From Alphaproteobacteria bacterium (GTDB taxonomy: Bacteria > Pseudomonadota > Alphaproteobacteria > Caulobacterales > Aquidulcibacteraceae): a stretch of 64,000 bases of DNA. Made by a program: the position numbers and the translations under genes. A model generated the notes under the pieces. It was not told the DNA's origin and made no database searches. It saw nothing but the letters and a program-made list of their open reading frames with translations. Below, in pieces: positions 44,792 to 54,188 of this stretch. The stretch lies in the NCBI GenBank assembly GCA_018969015.1, contig JAGWZE010000001.1:62001-126000 (forward strand), in the 5' to 3' direction. Position 1 is the first letter of the stretch; each line of letters starts with the position of its first letter.

Positions 44792-45355
44792 ATGAACGCG
44801 CCGACCCTCAATCTGGCCCGCTTCAACACCGCCGAGTTCGAGCGGATGGCGCGGACGGGTGCGTTCGGAAGCCGGCGGGTCGAGCTGCGCCGGGGGCTGA
44901 TCGTCGAAATGAACGCCGAACACATGGCGCATGGACGGGTAAAGCACCGGCTGGGGCTGGCGTTGCAATCCGCTTTGGAGCGCGCACAGAGCACATTGTC
45001 ACTCTGGACAGAAGGGTCTGTCAGCTTTGGCGGCGACTTCGAGCCGATGCCGGACATGATCATCTGGGACGAAGCAACGGTGACGGACCTGCAGCGCCCC
45101 ATCCCCGGCGATCTCGTTAAGCTGATCGTGGAAGTCTCAGATTCGACGCTGCCGGATGATGTCGGCGGCAAGCTGGCCGAGTATGCGGCGGCAGGGCTCG
45201 CGGAATACTGGGTGGCGGACGTGAAGAACCGCCGCATCATTCGCCACGCGGAACCTGTTGGCGATACCTACGCCCTGCGCGAGATCACGCCGTTCGGCGA
45301 GACCATCACGGCCCTCACCTTCCCCCTCACGGTGGACACCGCCGCCCTCGCTTAG
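44792..45355 (+). CDS. Uma2-family PD-(D/E)XK nuclease-fold protein
   Basis: A 187-residue Uma2-family protein. The fold's acidic core is visible as PMPDMIIWDEA (Asp), KLIVEVSDST (the E-x-V of the catalytic motif) and the conserved GKLAEYAAAGLAEYWVAD helix-strand. The catalytic Lys is placed in GGKLAEY. Uma2 proteins are abundant in cyanobacteria and of unclear function; there is no partner toxin or restriction gene here. It is only 19 bases past the terminator and 134 bases before the deoxyhypusine-synthase-like gene. Confidence 0.9.
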   Translation: MNAPTLNLARFNTAEFERMARTGAFGSRRVELRRGLIVEMNAEHMAHGRVKHRLGLALQSALERAQSTLSLWTEGSVSFGGDFEPMPDMIIWDEATVTDLQRPIPGDLVKLIVEVSDSTLPDDVGGKLAEYAAAGLAEYWVADVKNRRIIRHAEPVGDTYALREITPFGETITALTFPLTVDTAALA

Positions 45356-45488
45356 AACACTGGCATAAAACTTTGCATTGCATGGCCGGCGATTTGCCGC
45401 CATTGCGAGCGCCGATCGCGCGTGGGCGGAGCGTCCGCGCGATGGCAATCCTCCCGACGCCGCCGACCCTGGACCAGGACTGACCACG

Positions 45489-46568
45489 ATGGCCAAGACC
45501 AAACTCCAAGCGGCTGGCAAGCCGAAGAAGAAAGACAACCGCAAGGCGGAGCTGCTCTCCTCGCCGGTCGAGCATATCGACATCACGCGCATCGACGGCC
45601 GCGCGCTGATCGACGCCATGGGCAAGATGAGCTTCACCTCGCGAGACACCGCGCGCGCGGCCGAAATCCTCAACATGGCGCTCACGGACAAAGAGTGCTC
45701 CGTGTGGCTGACGATGGCGGGCTCCACCGGCGCGGGCGGCTGCCTGCACGTGTGGCGCGACATGGTCGAGTACAACATGGTCGACGCCGTCGTTTCGACG
45801 GGCGCGTCGATCATCGACATGGACTTCCTCGAAGCGCTCGGCTTCCGCCACTACCAGGCGAAGGAGATCCCGGACGATCGGGTCCTGCGCGACCTCTACA
45901 TCGACCGCATCTACGACACCTATATCGACGAGGAAGAGCTCCAGCACGTCGACCACACGATCTACGAGATCGCCGAGACGCTGGAGCCGCGCCCCTATTC
46001 GTCGCGCGAGTTCATCTTCGAGATGGGCAAGTGGCTTGCGGCCGGCAACGCCAAGAAGAAGGACAGCCTGATCCAGCGCGCCTACGAGAAGGGCGTGCCG
46101 ATCTTCTGCCCGGCGTTCTCCGATTGCTCGGCAGGCTTCGGCCTCGTGAAGCACCAGGTCGAGCGCATCAAGGCGAAGAAGCCCTACGTGACGATCGACT
46201 CGGTCGCGGATTTCCGTGAACTGACGGAGATCAAGCTCGCGGCCGGCGCGACGGGCCTGTTCATGGTCGGCGGCGGCGTGCCGAAGAACTTCGCGCAGGA
46301 CACCGTCGTGTGCGCGGAAATCCTCGGCCACGACGACGTCGAGATGCACAAATACGCCGTGCAGATCACGGTCGCGGACGTGCGCGACGGCGCCTGCTCC
46401 TCCTCCACGCTCAAGGAAGCGTGCAGCTGGGGCAAGGTGGACGTGACCTACGAACAGATGGTGTTCGCCGAAGCGACCACCGTCGCGCCGCTGATCGTCT
46501 CCGACGCCTACCACCGCGGTTCGTGGAAGAAGCGCAAGGCGCGCAACTGGGCGAAGCTGTTCAAGTGA
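45489..46568 (+). CDS. Deoxyhypusine-synthase-like enzyme
   Basis: A 359-residue NAD-binding enzyme of the deoxyhypusine synthase superfamily. Bacterial members lack eIF5A as a target and make homospermidine or related polyamines. The NAD-side stretch MAGSTGAGG at about residues 76-84 and the active-site Lys316 in SWGKVDV (SWGK as in the human enzyme) are intact. A Lys-rich leader (KPKKKDNRK) precedes the fold. Together with the decarboxylase upstream, it suggests putrescine conversion to homospermidine. The exact product cannot be read from sequence. Confidence 0.9.
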   Translation: MAKTKLQAAGKPKKKDNRKAELLSSPVEHIDITRIDGRALIDAMGKMSFTSRDTARAAEILNMALTDKECSVWLTMAGSTGAGGCLHVWRDMVEYNMVDAVVSTGASIIDMDFLEALGFRHYQAKEIPDDRVLRDLYIDRIYDTYIDEEELQHVDHTIYEIAETLEPRPYSSREFIFEMGKWLAAGNAKKKDSLIQRAYEKGVPIFCPAFSDCSAGFGLVKHQVERIKAKKPYVTIDSVADFRELTEIKLAAGATGLFMVGGGVPKNFAQDTVVCAEILGHDDVEMHKYAVQITVADVRDGACSSSTLKEACSWGKVDVTYEQMVFAEATTVAPLIVSDAYHRGSWKKRKARNWAKLFK

Positions 46569-46630
46569 CGGCGACGCCGTGATCCTGGACGCGGTGAAAC
46601 GCGGCCGGGATCCAGGGAGCGCGCTGCCTA

Positions 46631-46742
46631 TGCTCCCCCGCGTGCGGGGGAGCTGGCGCGCAGCGCCTGAGGGGGGCGTGGCGATCAATCACCACGCCCC
46701 CCATCGGCCCTTCGGGCCACTTCCCCCGCACGCGGGGGAAGA
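46631..46742. repeat. Palindromic intergenic repeat, family E
   Basis: Three nested hairpins occur in 112 bases: GCTCCCCCGCGTGCGGGGGAGC, the pair GGGGGGCGTGG and CCACGCCCCCC around GCGATCAATCA, and TTCCCCCGCACGCGGGGGAA. A degenerate GATCCTGG...GGATCCAGG unit lies just before, at 46580-46610. It separates the polyamine gene from the sigma-factor cassette. Confidence 0.82.
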
Positions 46743-46754
46743 TGCCGCATCGCC

Positions 46755-47105
46755 TCACATCTGCAGCACCGGCCGCACCTCCACCGCGCCGCGTGTGGCG
46801 GCGGGGCATTTCGCGGCCCAGTCGAGCGCGGCGTCGAGGCTTTCGGCTTCGATCAGGAAGAAGCCGCCGAGCTGTTCCTTGGTTTCCGCATAGGGACCGT
46901 CGGCGACGACGCGCTTGCCGTTGCGGATCCGGAGCGTCGTGGCGGCGTGCGGCGGCGTCAGCCCCGCGCCGCCGGTGACCGCGCCGGCTTGCGCGAGCGT
47001 CGCGTTGTAGGCGCTGTAGGCGCCCCAATATGCTCCGGCCGTCGAAGGATCCTCGCGCTCGGCGAACTCGGCCGGCGTTTCATAGACGATGATGGCGTAC
47101 TTCAT
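46755..47105 (-). CDS. YCII/DGPF-domain protein, copy 1
   Basis: A 116-residue YCII-family protein (MKYAIIVYETP start, DGPYAETKEQLGGFFLIEAES in the second half, the DGPF signature). Such proteins occur next to ECF42-type sigma factors and are thought to sense or detoxify an unknown small molecule. It lies 36 bases downstream of the sigma factor gene on the same strand. The second copy lies upstream. Confidence 0.92.
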   Translation of the reverse strand: MKYAIIVYETPAEFAEREDPSTAGAYWGAYSAYNATLAQAGAVTGGAGLTPPHAATTLRIRNGKRVVADGPYAETKEQLGGFFLIEAESLDAALDWAAKCPAATRGAVEVRPVLQM

Positions 47106-47141
47106 GGCTGTCTCCTTGATCCGGAAGCGCGGCTTCCGGCG

Positions 47142-48416
47142 TCATGACGAGCCGCCGTCGCGGACTTCGACATTTTTCCGCAGCGCTGATTGCCGGCCCT
47201 CGAGAAAACTTTTCGTCGCCGCGTCCGGCGCCTGCGCGATGGCCGCCTCGTAGGCGGCGTCGGCGCCCGCGCGGTCGCCCGTTTCTTCAAGCAGTCGCGC
47301 GCGCAGCGCCCAGTAGGGCTGATAGGCGTCCAGAATTCCGGCCAGCGGCGAGAGCGCCGGCAGCGCAGCCGCCGCGCCGTCGCGACGGGCGAGCGCGGCG
47401 ACCCGGTTCAGCGCGGCGACGGGCGAGCCGCCGGTGACGGCGACGAGCCCATCATACAGCTGCACGATCGCCGCCCAGTCGACGCGGCGGCCGAAGGCGC
47501 GCGCAGCGTGGGCCGATTGGATCGCGGCCTCCAGCTGGAAGCGGCCGATGCGGCCGAGACGTCCGGCCTGGAACAAGACCCGCTCCGCTTCGCGGATGGC
47601 GGCGATGTCCCACAACGCGGTGTCCTGGGCGTCGAGTGGCACGTAGCCGCCGGCCGCGTCGCGCCGGGCGGCGCGGCGGGCGTGCAGATGCAGGATAAGC
47701 GCGCGCAGGCCGAGCGCTTCGGGATGGTGCGCGGCGAGACGGGCGAGGATCTCGCTGAGCCAAAGCGCCTCCGAGACCAGCTCGACGCGATCGGCGTCGG
47801 CGCCGGCGGCGTCGATCCAGCCATCGGCATAGGCGGCGTACACGGCGTCGAGCACCGCGCCCAGCCGATCGTCCCATTCGTCCGGACCTGGAACGTCGAA
47901 CGGAATGCCGGCGTCCTTGATCTTGCGCTTGGCGCGCACGAGGCGCTGACCCATGGCCGCGGGCTCGACGAGAAACGCCGCGGCGATCCGCTCGGCCGGC
48001 ACGCCGAGCACCGTCTGCAGCATCAGGGGCGTGCGTGCGGCGGCGTCGATCGCCGGGTGCGCGCAGGCGAACATCAGGCCCAGCCGACGGTCGGGCAGCG
48101 TCATCTCGGGCGCCCCTTCCTCGCTCGCTTCCGGATCAGGGCCGGCGAGCGCGATCTCGCGCGCGGCATGGTCGCGCGCCGTTTGTGACCTGCGGGCGGC
48201 GTCGATGATGCGGCGGCGGGCGGCGGCGAACAGCCAGGCCTCAGGATTGTCCGGAACCCCGCTTTCGGGCCAGACGCGCAACGCGGATGCAAAGGCTTCC
48301 GACAGCGCGTCCTCCGCCGCCGCGAGATCGCGCGTGCGGGCCGCGAGAAACGCCACGAGCTTGCCGTAGCTCTCCCGCGCCGCACGTTCGGCGATCGCTG
48401 CGGCGCCCGACGTCAT
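47142..48416 (-). CDS. ECF42-type RNA polymerase sigma factor
   Basis: A 424-residue sigma factor made of the sigma-2 and sigma-4 domains (about residues 1-190; AARESYGKLVAFLAARTRDL, then GVPAERIAAAFLVEPAAMGQRLVRAKRKI) plus a long helical C-terminal region with TPR-like repeats (RVAALARRDGAAAALPAL and RARLLEETGDRAGADAAYEAAI). This long form is the ECF42/COG4941 group, genetically linked to YCII/DGPF proteins. No anti-sigma factor is adjacent, which is typical for ECF42. The ATG overlaps the upstream YCII stop codon (ATGA at 48413-48416), so translation is coupled. Confidence 0.93.
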   Translation of the reverse strand: MTSGAAAIAERAARESYGKLVAFLAARTRDLAAAEDALSEAFASALRVWPESGVPDNPEAWLFAAARRRIIDAARRSQTARDHAAREIALAGPDPEASEEGAPEMTLPDRRLGLMFACAHPAIDAAARTPLMLQTVLGVPAERIAAAFLVEPAAMGQRLVRAKRKIKDAGIPFDVPGPDEWDDRLGAVLDAVYAAYADGWIDAAGADADRVELVSEALWLSEILARLAAHHPEALGLRALILHLHARRAARRDAAGGYVPLDAQDTALWDIAAIREAERVLFQAGRLGRIGRFQLEAAIQSAHAARAFGRRVDWAAIVQLYDGLVAVTGGSPVAALNRVAALARRDGAAAALPALSPLAGILDAYQPYWALRARLLEETGDRAGADAAYEAAIAQAPDAATKSFLEGRQSALRKNVEVRDGGSS

Positions 48417-48763
48417 CCGCGCTCGACGATCGGACGGACCTCGACGCCGCCATGGCGCGCCCCGGGGCACTTCGCCGCCCATTCGACCGCCTCGTCCATC
48501 GAGACGACGTTGATCAGGTAGTACCCGCCCAGCTGCTCCTTCGTGTCGGCATAGGGGCCGTCCGACACGGAAGCCCCGGCCGCCGTCACGCGCACCGACT
48601 TCGCCGTGGGTGCGGGCTGAAGTTCCGACCCGTCAACGAACTTGCCGGCGGCGATCAGCGCTTCGGTGTAGGCGCCATAGGCGCCCATCTCGCGCTCCAT
48701 CTCCGCCGGCGTCATGGCGGCCCACGTCGCGTCCGAGCCATAGATCAGGATCACTGCTTTCAT
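48413..48763 (-). CDS. YCII/DGPF-domain protein, copy 2
   Basis: A 116-residue YCII-family protein with MKAVILIYGSDATW at the start and SDGPYADTKEQLGGYYLINVVS as the DGPF region. It is diverged from copy 1 apart from the signature but has the same length. The start is ATG 48763; the longer frame to 48895 is Arg/Gly-rich and unlikely. It is the first gene of the three-gene cassette, so the promoter should lie in 48764-48991, and it overlaps the sigma factor start. Confidence 0.92.
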   Translation of the reverse strand: MKAVILIYGSDATWAAMTPAEMEREMGAYGAYTEALIAAGKFVDGSELQPAPTAKSVRVTAAGASVSDGPYADTKEQLGGYYLINVVSMDEAVEWAAKCPGARHGGVEVRPIVERG

Positions 48764-48991
48764 TGTCGCCTCCCGGGCCTGCCGGACCACGCGCCCGGCT
48801 TCTGGACCGATGACGTCCGGCGGCCGGCCATTTCGACAGCGCCCCCGATTTTTTGCGCCGCGCCCATGTTTCCCCATGGCGTGAAGCGCGCGCAACAGCT
48901 GCGGCGCGGCGCGGCGGGGCCTGGGCGGGGCGCCGGGCGCGTCTTTGCCCTCTGAACGGTTGGTGGGAGTTTCGCGGGGGCGCGCCCGCGT

Positions 48992-50608
48992 TCAGCCGAA
49001 GCCGCCGCGCGGGCTGGCGACGTGCTCCTCGATCACGGTGTCCTCGCCCGGATCGATTTCCTGCAGCAGCACATCGTAGCCCCAGAGGTCGGCGAGGTGC
49101 TGCAGAACGCGCGGCGACTCCTCGTTGAGGGCGACGCCGTCGAGCATGCGGTGATGCAGCACGAGGCGGCGATCGCCTTCGAGGTCGACGTCGACGATCT
49201 GGATGTCGGCGTCGCGATACGCGACGTCGTACTGCCGCGAGAGGGCGCGGCGCACGCGGCGATAGCCGCGCTCGTCGTGGATCGACTCCACCATCAGCTG
49301 ATCCTCGCCCTCGTCGTCCTTGATCTGGAACAGGCGCAGGTCGCGGATCACTTTCGGGGAGAGGAACTGGGAGATGAAGCTCTCGTCGCGATAATCCGCC
49401 CAGACGTTCTTCAGCGTGCCGTACGGGTCGCCGTTGCCGGCGATGTCGGGGAACCAGGCGCGGTCTTCCTCGGTGGGCGCGACGCACACGCGCTCGATGT
49501 CCTCCATGATGGCGAAGCCGAGCGCATAGGGATTGAGGCCGCCATAGCGCTTGTCGGAATAGCCGGGCTGGAAGACGACGTTGGTGTGGGTGTGGATGAA
49601 TTCGAGGAAGGCGCCGTCGTCGATCAGGCCCTTCTCGTGCAGGCGGCGCATGATGCGATGGTGCACGTAGGTCGCGCAGCCTTCGTTCATCACTTTCGTC
49701 TGGCTCTGCGGATAGAAGTACTGCGCGATGTTGCGGACGATGCGCAGGAGTTCGCGTTGCCAGCCGGTGAGGCGCGGCGCCGTCTTTTCCAGGAAGTAGA
49801 GCACGTTCTCTTCCGGCAGCCCGAGCAGCGCGCGGCGCTTGTCGAGCGCGGTGGCCTGGCGGGTCTTGCGGCCTTTCGATGTGGGGACCGTGCGCCACAG
49901 GTCGTTGAACAGCTGCTCGCCATGCGCGCGGCGCTCGGCCTCGCGGCGCTCCTCGCTGCGCAGATCGGGGCGGCGCTTGCGCGGGTAGCGATGCACGCCC
50001 TGCCCCATGAGCGCGTGCGCGGCGTCGAGCACGCGCTCCACCGCCTCGACGCCATGGCGATCCTCGCACTGCGCGACATAGCCCTTGGCGAAGGCGAGAT
50101 AGTCGAGGATGCCGTCCGCGTCCGTCCACTGCCGGAACAGGTAGTTGTTCTTGAAGAAGTGGTTGTGCCCGAACGCGGCGTGCGCGGTGACGAGCGTCTG
50201 CATCGTCGCCGTGTTCTCTTCCATCAGGTACGAAATGCAGGGATTGGAATTGATGACGATCTCGTACGCCAGCCCCTGCATGCCCTTGCGATAAAGGAGT
50301 TCGTCGCGCGCGAAGTGCTTGCCGAACGACCAGTGCTTGTAAAAGAGCGGCATGCCGATCGAGGAGTAGGCGTCGAGCATCTGCTCGGCCGTGATGACCT
50401 CGATCTGGTTCGGATAGATGTCGAGCTTGAGCTCGTTGAGCGCGATGTCTTCGACGGCGTCGTAGATGCGCTGGAGCGTGTCGTAATCCCAGTCCGCGCT
50501 CTTGTAGAGGCGGAGATCGGCGGCGGGCGCCGAGGTTGCGGCCGTTGTTGCCTTGGCGCCGGCGCGGCTGGCGCGCTTGGTCGGGGGCGTATCGGGGTCG
50601 AGGCTCAT
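48992..50608 (-). CDS. SpoVR-family protein
   Basis: A 538-residue SpoVR/YcgB-family protein of the prkA-yeaH-ycgB operon. Family stretches include YPNQIEVITAEQMLDAYSSIGMPLFY-like regions around residue 63, CISYLMEENTATMQTLVTAHA, MNEGCATYVHHRIM and QPGYSDKRYGGLNPYALGF. The conserved His/Glu/Cys residues are intact. SpoVR proteins matter for spore cortex in Bacillus but their biochemical role is unknown. The organism shows no sporulation genes here. The ATG overlaps the yeaH stop codon by four bases. Confidence 0.94.
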   Translation of the reverse strand: MSLDPDTPPTKRASRAGAKATTAATSAPAADLRLYKSADWDYDTLQRIYDAVEDIALNELKLDIYPNQIEVITAEQMLDAYSSIGMPLFYKHWSFGKHFARDELLYRKGMQGLAYEIVINSNPCISYLMEENTATMQTLVTAHAAFGHNHFFKNNYLFRQWTDADGILDYLAFAKGYVAQCEDRHGVEAVERVLDAAHALMGQGVHRYPRKRRPDLRSEERREAERRAHGEQLFNDLWRTVPTSKGRKTRQATALDKRRALLGLPEENVLYFLEKTAPRLTGWQRELLRIVRNIAQYFYPQSQTKVMNEGCATYVHHRIMRRLHEKGLIDDGAFLEFIHTHTNVVFQPGYSDKRYGGLNPYALGFAIMEDIERVCVAPTEEDRAWFPDIAGNGDPYGTLKNVWADYRDESFISQFLSPKVIRDLRLFQIKDDEGEDQLMVESIHDERGYRRVRRALSRQYDVAYRDADIQIVDVDLEGDRRLVLHHRMLDGVALNEESPRVLQHLADLWGYDVLLQEIDPGEDTVIEEHVASPRGGFG

Positions 50609-51912
50609 GCGGGGCTCCCGGGCGCGGCGCGGGCGTCCTGGCGGGAGAACAGCTCGCGGAAGACGGGATAAATGTCGCGGCGATGGCGCACCTTGCGCAT
50701 CGCCATCGGAGCCGTGGGGCTGCGGATCAGCGAGTAGAGCCGCCACAGCGCGCTCGGCCGGTCGCCGAAGCCGGGCAAGGGATCCTCTTCCTGGCCGACT
50801 TCGAGATAGGCGTAGTATTGGCAGAGCGGCAGGACGTCGGTTTCGAGCAGCGCGGCCGTCTTTGCATTGTCCGAGGGCAGATTGTCCCCGTCGCTCGCCT
50901 GCGCGGCGTAGATGTTCCAATCGGCGACCGGGAAGCGCGCGCGCACGACGCGCAGCATCTCCTCCAGCGCCGTCGAGACGACCGTGCCGCCGGTCTCGGG
51001 GCTGTGGAAAAAGGTGTTTTCGTCCACCTCCTCGGCGTGATGGGTGTGGCGGATGAAGACGACCTCCACGCGCGGATAGCGCCGCTTCAGGAAGATGTAG
51101 AGCAGCGAATAGAACCGCTTCGCGAGGTCCTTCATGTGCTCCGTCATCGAGCCGGAGACGTCCATGAGGCAGAACATGACGGCCTGCGCGATCGGTTTGG
51201 GCGTCGGTTCCAGCCGGCGATAGCGCACGTCGAGCGGATCGATGTAGGGCACCGCACGCAGCTTCGCGCGCTTGGCGGCGAGTTCGGCGCGGAGTGTTTC
51301 GAGATCCGGCGCATCCGGCGTTTCGGCTTCGCGCAGCGCCAGTTCTGCGGCGAGAAGCTCGACCTCGTCCCGCGTCGGGCGTTTGAGCGCGAGGCGACGC
51401 GCCATCGCGTTGCGCATCGTGCGCGGCACGTCCAGCGACGAGGGTGAACCGGTGACGGAGAAGCCGGCGCGCCGGAACGTCTGGACCGCGGCGCCCGTGA
51501 GCTTGCGCTTGGCGAGATCGGGAAGCTCGAGGTCCTCGAGAAAGAGATCGAGGAACTCGTCCGCGCTGAGCACGAAACGGAATTCGTCGACGCCGTCGCC
51601 GTCCCCGCCGGCGCCGCCGCGGCCACCGCCGCCGCCCTCGGGACGATCGATCTCGTCGCCCTCAACGTACTCGCGATTGCCCGGGAGCACATAGTCGCGT
51701 ACGCCGCCTTCGCCCGAGCGCCGCATCGTCGGCTCGCGCACACCATCGGCCGGGATGGTGACCTCCCCGCCCTGCTCGACGTCCTTGATCGAGCGCGTCG
51801 CCGTGCCGGAGCGCACGGCCTGCCGCACGAGCGCACGGGCGCGGCGCAGGAAGCGCTGGCGGTTCGAAAGACTCTTCCCGCCGGGATTGAGGCGACGGTC
51901 GATGATCTTCAT
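50605..51912 (-). CDS. yeaH: YeaH/YhbH-family (DUF444) VWA-like protein
   Basis: A 435-residue cytoplasmic protein with an N-terminal DUF444 region (MKIIDRRLNPGGKSLSNRQRF), a Gly/Asp-rich loop at about residues 92-112, and a C-terminal VWA-like domain with the MIDAS motif MDVSGSM followed by the conserved HHAEEVDE and TGGTVVS. The family is always linked with PrkA kinases. In Enterobacteriaceae, the pair is involved in nitrogen-starvation response. Length is normal. Confidence 0.94.
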   Translation of the reverse strand: MKIIDRRLNPGGKSLSNRQRFLRRARALVRQAVRSGTATRSIKDVEQGGEVTIPADGVREPTMRRSGEGGVRDYVLPGNREYVEGDEIDRPEGGGGGRGGAGGDGDGVDEFRFVLSADEFLDLFLEDLELPDLAKRKLTGAAVQTFRRAGFSVTGSPSSLDVPRTMRNAMARRLALKRPTRDEVELLAAELALREAETPDAPDLETLRAELAAKRAKLRAVPYIDPLDVRYRRLEPTPKPIAQAVMFCLMDVSGSMTEHMKDLAKRFYSLLYIFLKRRYPRVEVVFIRHTHHAEEVDENTFFHSPETGGTVVSTALEEMLRVVRARFPVADWNIYAAQASDGDNLPSDNAKTAALLETDVLPLCQYYAYLEVGQEEDPLPGFGDRPSALWRLYSLIRSPTAPMAMRKVRHRRDIYPVFRELFSRQDARAAPGSPA

Positions 51913-52041
51913 TGACCCACCCTTGGGCGTTCTCTGCGCCCCGCGGCGCGCGGGAACGCGGCGCCGCGTCTTGCTCGTGCGGATATTACCACGACACCCG
52001 GCCCGCGGTCGCGCGTCGCGCGCCCGGGGTGACGTCGGGTC

Positions 52042-53982
52042 TCACCCCGCCTTCTTCACGCGCATGTACCACTCGACGAGACGCCGCACCTGACGCTCGG
52101 TGTAGCCGCGCGCCACCATGCGCGAGACGAACTCCGCGTGCTTCTTCTCGCTCTCGCCGTCCTTCTTGGTGCCGAACGAGATGACGGGCAGCAGATCCTC
52201 GACCTGGCTGAACATCCGGCGCTCGATGACGTCGCGGATCTTCTCGTAGCTCGTCCAGGACGGGTTCTTGCCGCCGTGGCTGGCGCGGGCGCGCAGCGCG
52301 AACTTCACCACCTCGTTGCGGAAGTCCTTCGGGTTGGCGATGCCCGCCGGCTTCTCGATCTTCGACAGTTCCTGGTTCAGGAGCTCGCGGTTGAGCATCT
52401 GGCCGGTGTCGGGATCCTTGAAGTCGACGTCCTCGATCCAGGCGTCGGCGTAGTCGACGTAGCGATCGAAGAGGTTCTGCCCGTAGTCGTGATAGCTTTC
52501 GAGATAGGCCTTCTGAACCTCGTTCCCGATGAACTCGGCATAGCGGGCGCCGAGCTCGGCCTTGATGAACTCGAGGTAGCGGTCCTCGGTGTCCTGCGGG
52601 AACTGTTCGCGGCGGATCGCCTGTTCGAGCACGTACATCAGGTGCACGGGATCAGCCGCGACCTCATTCGTATCGTGGTTGAACGTGGCGGCCAGCACCT
52701 TGAAGGCGAACCGCGTCGAGATGCCGTCCATGCCTTCGTCGACGCCGGCGGCGTCCTTGTACTCCTGCAGCGACCGCGCCTTGGGATCGACCTCCTTCAG
52801 GCTCTCGCCGTCATACACGCGCATCTTCGCGTACAGGCTCGAGTTCTCGTGGGCTTTCAGCCGCGTGAGGACGGAGAAGCGCGCCAGCATGTCGAGCGTG
52901 GCCGGCGCGCAGGGCGCCTGGCCGAGCTCGGAGCCGCGGATCAGCTTTTCGTAGATGCGGCGCTCTTCCGTGACGCGCAGCGCGTACGGGACCTTGATCA
53001 CGAAGATCCGGTCGATGAAGGCCTCGTTGTTCTTGTTGTTCTTGAAGCTCTGCCACTCCGCCTCGTTGGAGTGCGCCATCACGATCCCCTGGAACGGGAT
53101 CGCGCCGATGTTTTCGGTGCCGACATAGTTGCCTTCCTGCGTCGCGGTCAGCAACGGGTGCAGCATCTTGATCGGCGCTTTGAACATCTCGACGAACTCG
53201 AGCATGCCCTGGTTCGCGCGGTTGAGACCGCCCGAGTACGAGTAGGCGTCGGGATCGTTCTGCGCGTGCATCTCGAGCTTGCGGATGTCGACCTTGCCGA
53301 CGAGCGAGGAGACGTCCTGGTTGTTCTCATCGCCCGGCTCGGTCTTGGCGATGGCGATCTGCCGCAGCTTCGACGGGCGCAGCTTCACGACTTTGAATTT
53401 GGAAATGTCACCGCCGAACTCGTCGAGGCGCTTGAGGCACCACGGGCTCATCAGGCCGCTGAGACGGCGCGTGGGGATGCCGTAGCGCTCGCGCAGCATC
53501 GGCCCCATCGTCTCGGGCTCGAACAGGCCGAGCGGGCTTTCGAAGACCGGGCTGATCTGGTCCCCGGCCTTGAGCACGTAGACCGGGTAGTCCTCCATGA
53601 GCGCTTTCAGTCGCTCGGCGAGGGAGGATTTGCCGCCGCCGACGGGGCCGAGCAGATAAAGAATCTGCTTTCGCTCTTCGAGACCCTGCGCGGCGTGCCG
53701 CAGGAAGCTCACGATCCGCTCGATCGTTTCTTCCATGCCGTAGAATTCGGAGAACGCCGGATAGACCCGGATCGTCCGGTTCATGAAGATCCGCCCGAGC
53801 CGCGGGTCTTTCGCGGTGTCGATCACCTCGGGCTCGCCGATCGCCGCAAGCAGACGCTCGGCGGCGCTCGCTGTCATCATCGGATCATTTCGGCACGCGT
53901 TGAGATACTCGGTGAGCGTCATCTCCGTTTCGCGGCGTTGCTCGAACGCCCGGGAGTATGTGGTCATCAGATCATCAGACAT
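52042..53982 (-). CDS. prkA: PrkA-family serine protein kinase (YeaG)
   Basis: A 646-residue protein with an AAA-like ATPase domain and a C-terminal kinase-related region. Walker A is LGPVGGGKSS; later family stretches include MVHSNEAEWQSF-like VMAHSNEAEW and KVPYALRVTEERRIYEKL. The start is the ATG before SDDLMTTYSRA; GTG/ATG upstream to 54021 adds 13 residues and has no support. First gene of prkA-yeaH-spoVR. A 129-base gap follows before yeaH. Regulation is not visible; the promoter lies in 53983-54188. Confidence 0.95.
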   Translation of the reverse strand: MSDDLMTTYSRAFEQRRETEMTLTEYLNACRNDPMMTASAAERLLAAIGEPEVIDTAKDPRLGRIFMNRTIRVYPAFSEFYGMEETIERIVSFLRHAAQGLEERKQILYLLGPVGGGKSSLAERLKALMEDYPVYVLKAGDQISPVFESPLGLFEPETMGPMLRERYGIPTRRLSGLMSPWCLKRLDEFGGDISKFKVVKLRPSKLRQIAIAKTEPGDENNQDVSSLVGKVDIRKLEMHAQNDPDAYSYSGGLNRANQGMLEFVEMFKAPIKMLHPLLTATQEGNYVGTENIGAIPFQGIVMAHSNEAEWQSFKNNKNNEAFIDRIFVIKVPYALRVTEERRIYEKLIRGSELGQAPCAPATLDMLARFSVLTRLKAHENSSLYAKMRVYDGESLKEVDPKARSLQEYKDAAGVDEGMDGISTRFAFKVLAATFNHDTNEVAADPVHLMYVLEQAIRREQFPQDTEDRYLEFIKAELGARYAEFIGNEVQKAYLESYHDYGQNLFDRYVDYADAWIEDVDFKDPDTGQMLNRELLNQELSKIEKPAGIANPKDFRNEVVKFALRARASHGGKNPSWTSYEKIRDVIERRMFSQVEDLLPVISFGTKKDGESEKKHAEFVSRMVARGYTERQVRRLVEWYMRVKKAG

Positions 53983-54188
53983 CAGCCACGCCTCTGTCGC
54001 CGGCGCTGCCGCCCCCCGCAAGGCCAGCGCCCCAAACTACCATCCTAATGTGGATCCGCATTAAGGCGTCGGCGAGATCGCAGTTGGATTTCGTCGCCGC
54101 TATTTGGCGATTAAATGCAGAGCAGCCCGGTCAAGGTTCGCCCGGAAACGGGTCAAGGCGCACGCTTTGTGATGTGTCCGGTTCGCGC

